Below, in pieces: positions 16,065-17,967 of a DNA stretch of 17,967 bases (within the stretch, counting starts at the first letter, position 1; every line of letters begins with the position of its first letter). The notes beneath the pieces were generated by a model, which worked only from the letters and a program-made list of their open reading frames with translations, made no database searches and was not told where the DNA came from. A program made the position numbers and the translations under genes. Source of the stretch: Deltaproteobacteria bacterium. Its GTDB lineage: Bacteria > Myxococcota > Myxococcia > Myxococcales > 40CM-4-68-19. The stretch covers positions 1 to 17,967 of the forward strand of contig JAFEBC010000683.1 in the NCBI GenBank assembly GCA_018266095.1. Direction: 5' to 3'.

Positions 16065-17636
16065 TCAGCGCTTCTCCATCACCAGCGCCTCGAGCGCGTA
16101 GCCGTCGTGCTCGACGCGGACGGTCTCGCGCGGCTGGTAGAACCGCGTGAGCGCCTGCAGCTCGCTGTCCTGGTCCCGCAGGTTCGGGAACTTCACGTAG
16201 AGGATCCGCGCCGGCCTGTGCGACTGCGGCAGGCGCATGAGCTGCAGCGGCGGCACGGTGTGGAAGAGCAGCGCCGAGGGGTCGAGCGTGCGCTGCTTCT
16301 GCGTCGGGCTGAGGAAGCCCACGAAGTACCAGTCGGCCATCTCGTTGGCGACGAGCGGCATCAGGCGGCTCGGCGGCGCGACCGCGTAGAGGCGATCCTG
16401 CAGGCGGTGCAGCTCGACGTGCTCCAGGTTGTACACGAGCTGATCGCGTGAGCGCCCGCAGCACTCGCCGGTGAAGCTGGTGAGCTCGTAGAGCTCGTGG
16501 TCGCCGAACGGGAAGGTGCCCCAGATGGCGCGCGACACCGGGTCGATGGAGCGGAAGTTTCCGGCGAGGAAGGCGACGGCCATCACCAGGAGCGCCCCCC
16601 GCCGCACCAGCGGCCGGAAGGTCGAGAGCGCCGCCCACGCGCAGAGCAGGAGGAGCGGCCAGGCGGGCAGGAAGTATCGCGGGTTGATGAAGGTGGGATA
16701 GCGGGTGAAGACGAACACGACGCCGGCGAAGCAGAGCTGCAGATACAGCGCGGCGCTCGACGGCAGCGGCCACCGACGGCGCAGCGTCCACAGGCGCGGG
16801 AGCCAGCGCGTGAGCGCGAACAGCGTCGGGATCCACGCGAACTGCAGCAGGAACATCGACATGAGCTGCGCGACGAACACCGGATCGAACAGGTCCACGC
16901 GGAAGACCAGCTTCAGGAGGCCGCCCAGCGAGTTGCCGAGCCAGAGCGAGCCCTGCGCCGCCGGGTCCTTGGGCTTGTGCAGGAACCAGAGCACGAGCAG
17001 CGGCAGGCCGGTGAAGGCCGCGGCGTAGCGGGGCAGCCACTCGCGCCAGCGCGCCCGCTGCTCCGGAGTGCGCAGCGCGAAGAGCAGCGCATGCAGGCCC
17101 ACGGCGAGGCCCAAGAGGAGCAGGCCCGTCTCCTTGCAGAAGACCAGGGCGAGGCCGGCGAGCTGGACCCCGAGCAGGCTCTCGCGCAGCAGGGCGCGCA
17201 GGAGCAGCAGCAGGCACACCATGACGCCGTAGTCCGGGTTGACGTTGAGCGTGCCCGCGACCAGCACCGGCATCATCCCCAGACAGGCCACCAGGAGCGC
17301 GCTGTCCTGCGCCGTCTCCGGGAAGGCGAGGCGGGCGAGGTCCCAGAAGGCCCACAGCGCGACGAGGCCGAGCAGCAGGTCGACCACGATCATCCCCACG
17401 TAGCTCGTCGAGCCGAACTGCAGCGGCAGCGAGAGCAGGAGCGCGTAGGCGTGCGTGGGGTGGTCCGCGCAGGAGTAGTTGGTCGGGAAGGTGCCGTGGT
17501 GGGCCGCGTGCAGGATGCAGTCGGCGTAGATGCGCGCGTCCCAGAGCGGGACGTAGTCGAACGCGGTGGAGCAGAGCGCCAGGAAGGGAACGACGGCGAG
17601 CGCGAACCCGGCGGCCGTGCGCAGGCGAGCCATCAT
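16065..17636 (-). CDS. Polytopic membrane protein, GT-C/GT39-like
   Basis: 523-residue integral membrane protein. TM1 (about 9-27) leads into an outward loop FDYVPLWDARIYADCI followed by DHPTHAYALLLSLPLQFG; a W-D-x-x-x-Y element with D33 resembles the catalytic-loop region of GT-C glycosyltransferases. About nine more hydrophobic segments follow to near residue 345, then a soluble C-terminal domain of about 165 residues (NFRSIDPVSRAIWGTF onward). It is not an obvious paralogue of the two GT-C proteins at 9154-10689 and 12519-14213. ATG at 17636 is followed at once by a second ATG at 17633, and either could be used; GGAAG lies about 11 nt upstream. It precedes the acyl-CoA dehydrogenase by 38 bp. 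Family membership is suggested by topology and loop motif only; the substrate is unknown. Confidence 0.75.
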   Translation of the reverse strand: MMARLRTAAGFALAVVPFLALCSTAFDYVPLWDARIYADCILHAAHHGTFPTNYSCADHPTHAYALLLSLPLQFGSTSYVGMIVVDLLLGLVALWAFWDLARLAFPETAQDSALLVACLGMMPVLVAGTLNVNPDYGVMVCLLLLLRALLRESLLGVQLAGLALVFCKETGLLLLGLAVGLHALLFALRTPEQRARWREWLPRYAAAFTGLPLLVLWFLHKPKDPAAQGSLWLGNSLGGLLKLVFRVDLFDPVFVAQLMSMFLLQFAWIPTLFALTRWLPRLWTLRRRWPLPSSAALYLQLCFAGVVFVFTRYPTFINPRYFLPAWPLLLLCAWAALSTFRPLVRRGALLVMAVAFLAGNFRSIDPVSRAIWGTFPFGDHELYELTSFTGECCGRSRDQLVYNLEHVELHRLQDRLYAVAPPSRLMPLVANEMADWYFVGFLSPTQKQRTLDPSALLFHTVPPLQLMRLPQSHRPARILYVKFPNLRDQDSELQALTRFYQPRETVRVEHDGYALEALVMEKR

Positions 17637-17759
17637 TCGTGCGTGCGCTTCCGGCGGATGGGCGGACCCTCCCTGACGAAGAGTCCTACCACGCGGATCG
17701 CGGGTGTCGAGCGCCGTTGGTCCGGTGTGACGCGCGCGTCGCCGGCAGGGTCGGGGACG

Positions 17760-17967
17760 CTACTCGAGGCCCGCGGCCGACTTGTCGCAGCGGTTGTGGC
17801 GCAGCGTGATCTCGCGCGCCTCGGCGCTCTCGGGCTTGAGCAGGAGCGGGTCGCCGAGCTTCACCAGCCAGACCGCGTCGCGGCGCGCGAGCTGCTCGCC
17901 GTGCGTGACCTCGAAGGGCCGCGTCACCACCATGCGGCCGCCCGTGACCGGGTGCACGCTCCAGGCG
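17760..17967 (-). CDS. C-terminal end of an unrecognised protein, cut by the window edge
   Basis: The frame is open from the right edge to a TAG at 17760-17762 and shows the last 68 or so residues of a protein. A GTG at 17957 is in frame, but the frame stays open to the edge, so the true start is probably outside. The visible part is soluble, mixed in charge and has no transmembrane segment; it includes HPVTGGRMVVTRPFEV, VWLVKLGDPLLLKP and a tail HNRCDKSAAGLE. I do not recognise a family. It ends 123 bp before the start of the membrane protein on the same strand. Confidence 0.5.
   Translation of the reverse strand, partial: AWSVHPVTGGRMVVTRPFEVTHGEQLARRDAVWLVKLGDPLLLKPESAEAREITLRHNRCDKSAAGLE

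Noticed and set aside
14194..17355. 1053-codon frame suggesting a fusion of the acyl-CoA dehydrogenase to a long N-terminal domain
   Set aside because: The extra part is out of frame with the membrane-protein gene it covers and has Arg/Ala/Pro-rich shadow composition; the enzyme starts at 16026.

Overview
The window is a very GC-rich chromosomal segment with densely packed genes and long spurious open frames on the opposite strands. The two type IV pilins, each with a [22 protein letters not shown]-terminus and a C-terminal [10 protein letters not shown] loop, look like PilA of myxobacteria. A PilH-like ABC ATPase next to a prepilin peptidase also recalls the Myxococcus xanthus pil cluster. 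I infer a member of the Myxococcota (former Deltaproteobacteria); no rRNA or other taxonomic marker is present to confirm this.

Left part (1-7501): type IV pilus functions. Two paralogous major-pilin-like genes lie in tandem on the minus strand (860-1447, then 114-689). The second has a near-perfect sigma-54 promoter (748-764) and a rho-independent terminator (46-89). Upstream of them on the same strand is a large YfhO-family membrane protein (1534-3966). It starts only 22 bp from a divergent plus-strand operon of an ABC ATPase (3989-4927), prepilin peptidase PilD (4956-6068) and an NtrB/PilS-like sensor kinase (6065-7501). PilD carries a striking in-frame tract of 32 hexanucleotide units that encodes an Asn-Ala dipeptide repeat.

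Middle part (7506-14213): a surface-glycan module made of two divergent operons. The minus-strand operon holds an NAD-dependent epimerase (10686-11723), a GT-C type membrane glycosyltransferase (9154-10689) and a UDP-galactopyranose-mutase-like FAD oxidoreductase (7506-9002). The plus-strand operon holds a polyprenyl-phosphate-sugar-synthase-like GT2 (11770-12522) and a second GT-C protein (12519-14213). The two GT-C proteins are clear paralogues, so the locus is roughly a mirror image. GT2 plus GT-C is the usual donor-maker and donor-user pair for lipid-linked sugar transfer outside the cytoplasmic membrane.

Right part (14194-17967): on the minus strand, another GT-C-like membrane protein (16065-17636) precedes a FadE5-type acyl-CoA dehydrogenase (14194-16026). 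The C-terminal end of an unrecognised gene is cut by the right edge (17760-17967).

Working model (inference): the segment couples pilus assembly with sugar-transferring membrane enzymes, four of them in 18 kb. Pilus or cell-surface glycosylation is a testable link. No tRNA, rRNA, CRISPR array, insertion sequence or phage gene was seen. No gene-free stretch exceeds about 170 bp.
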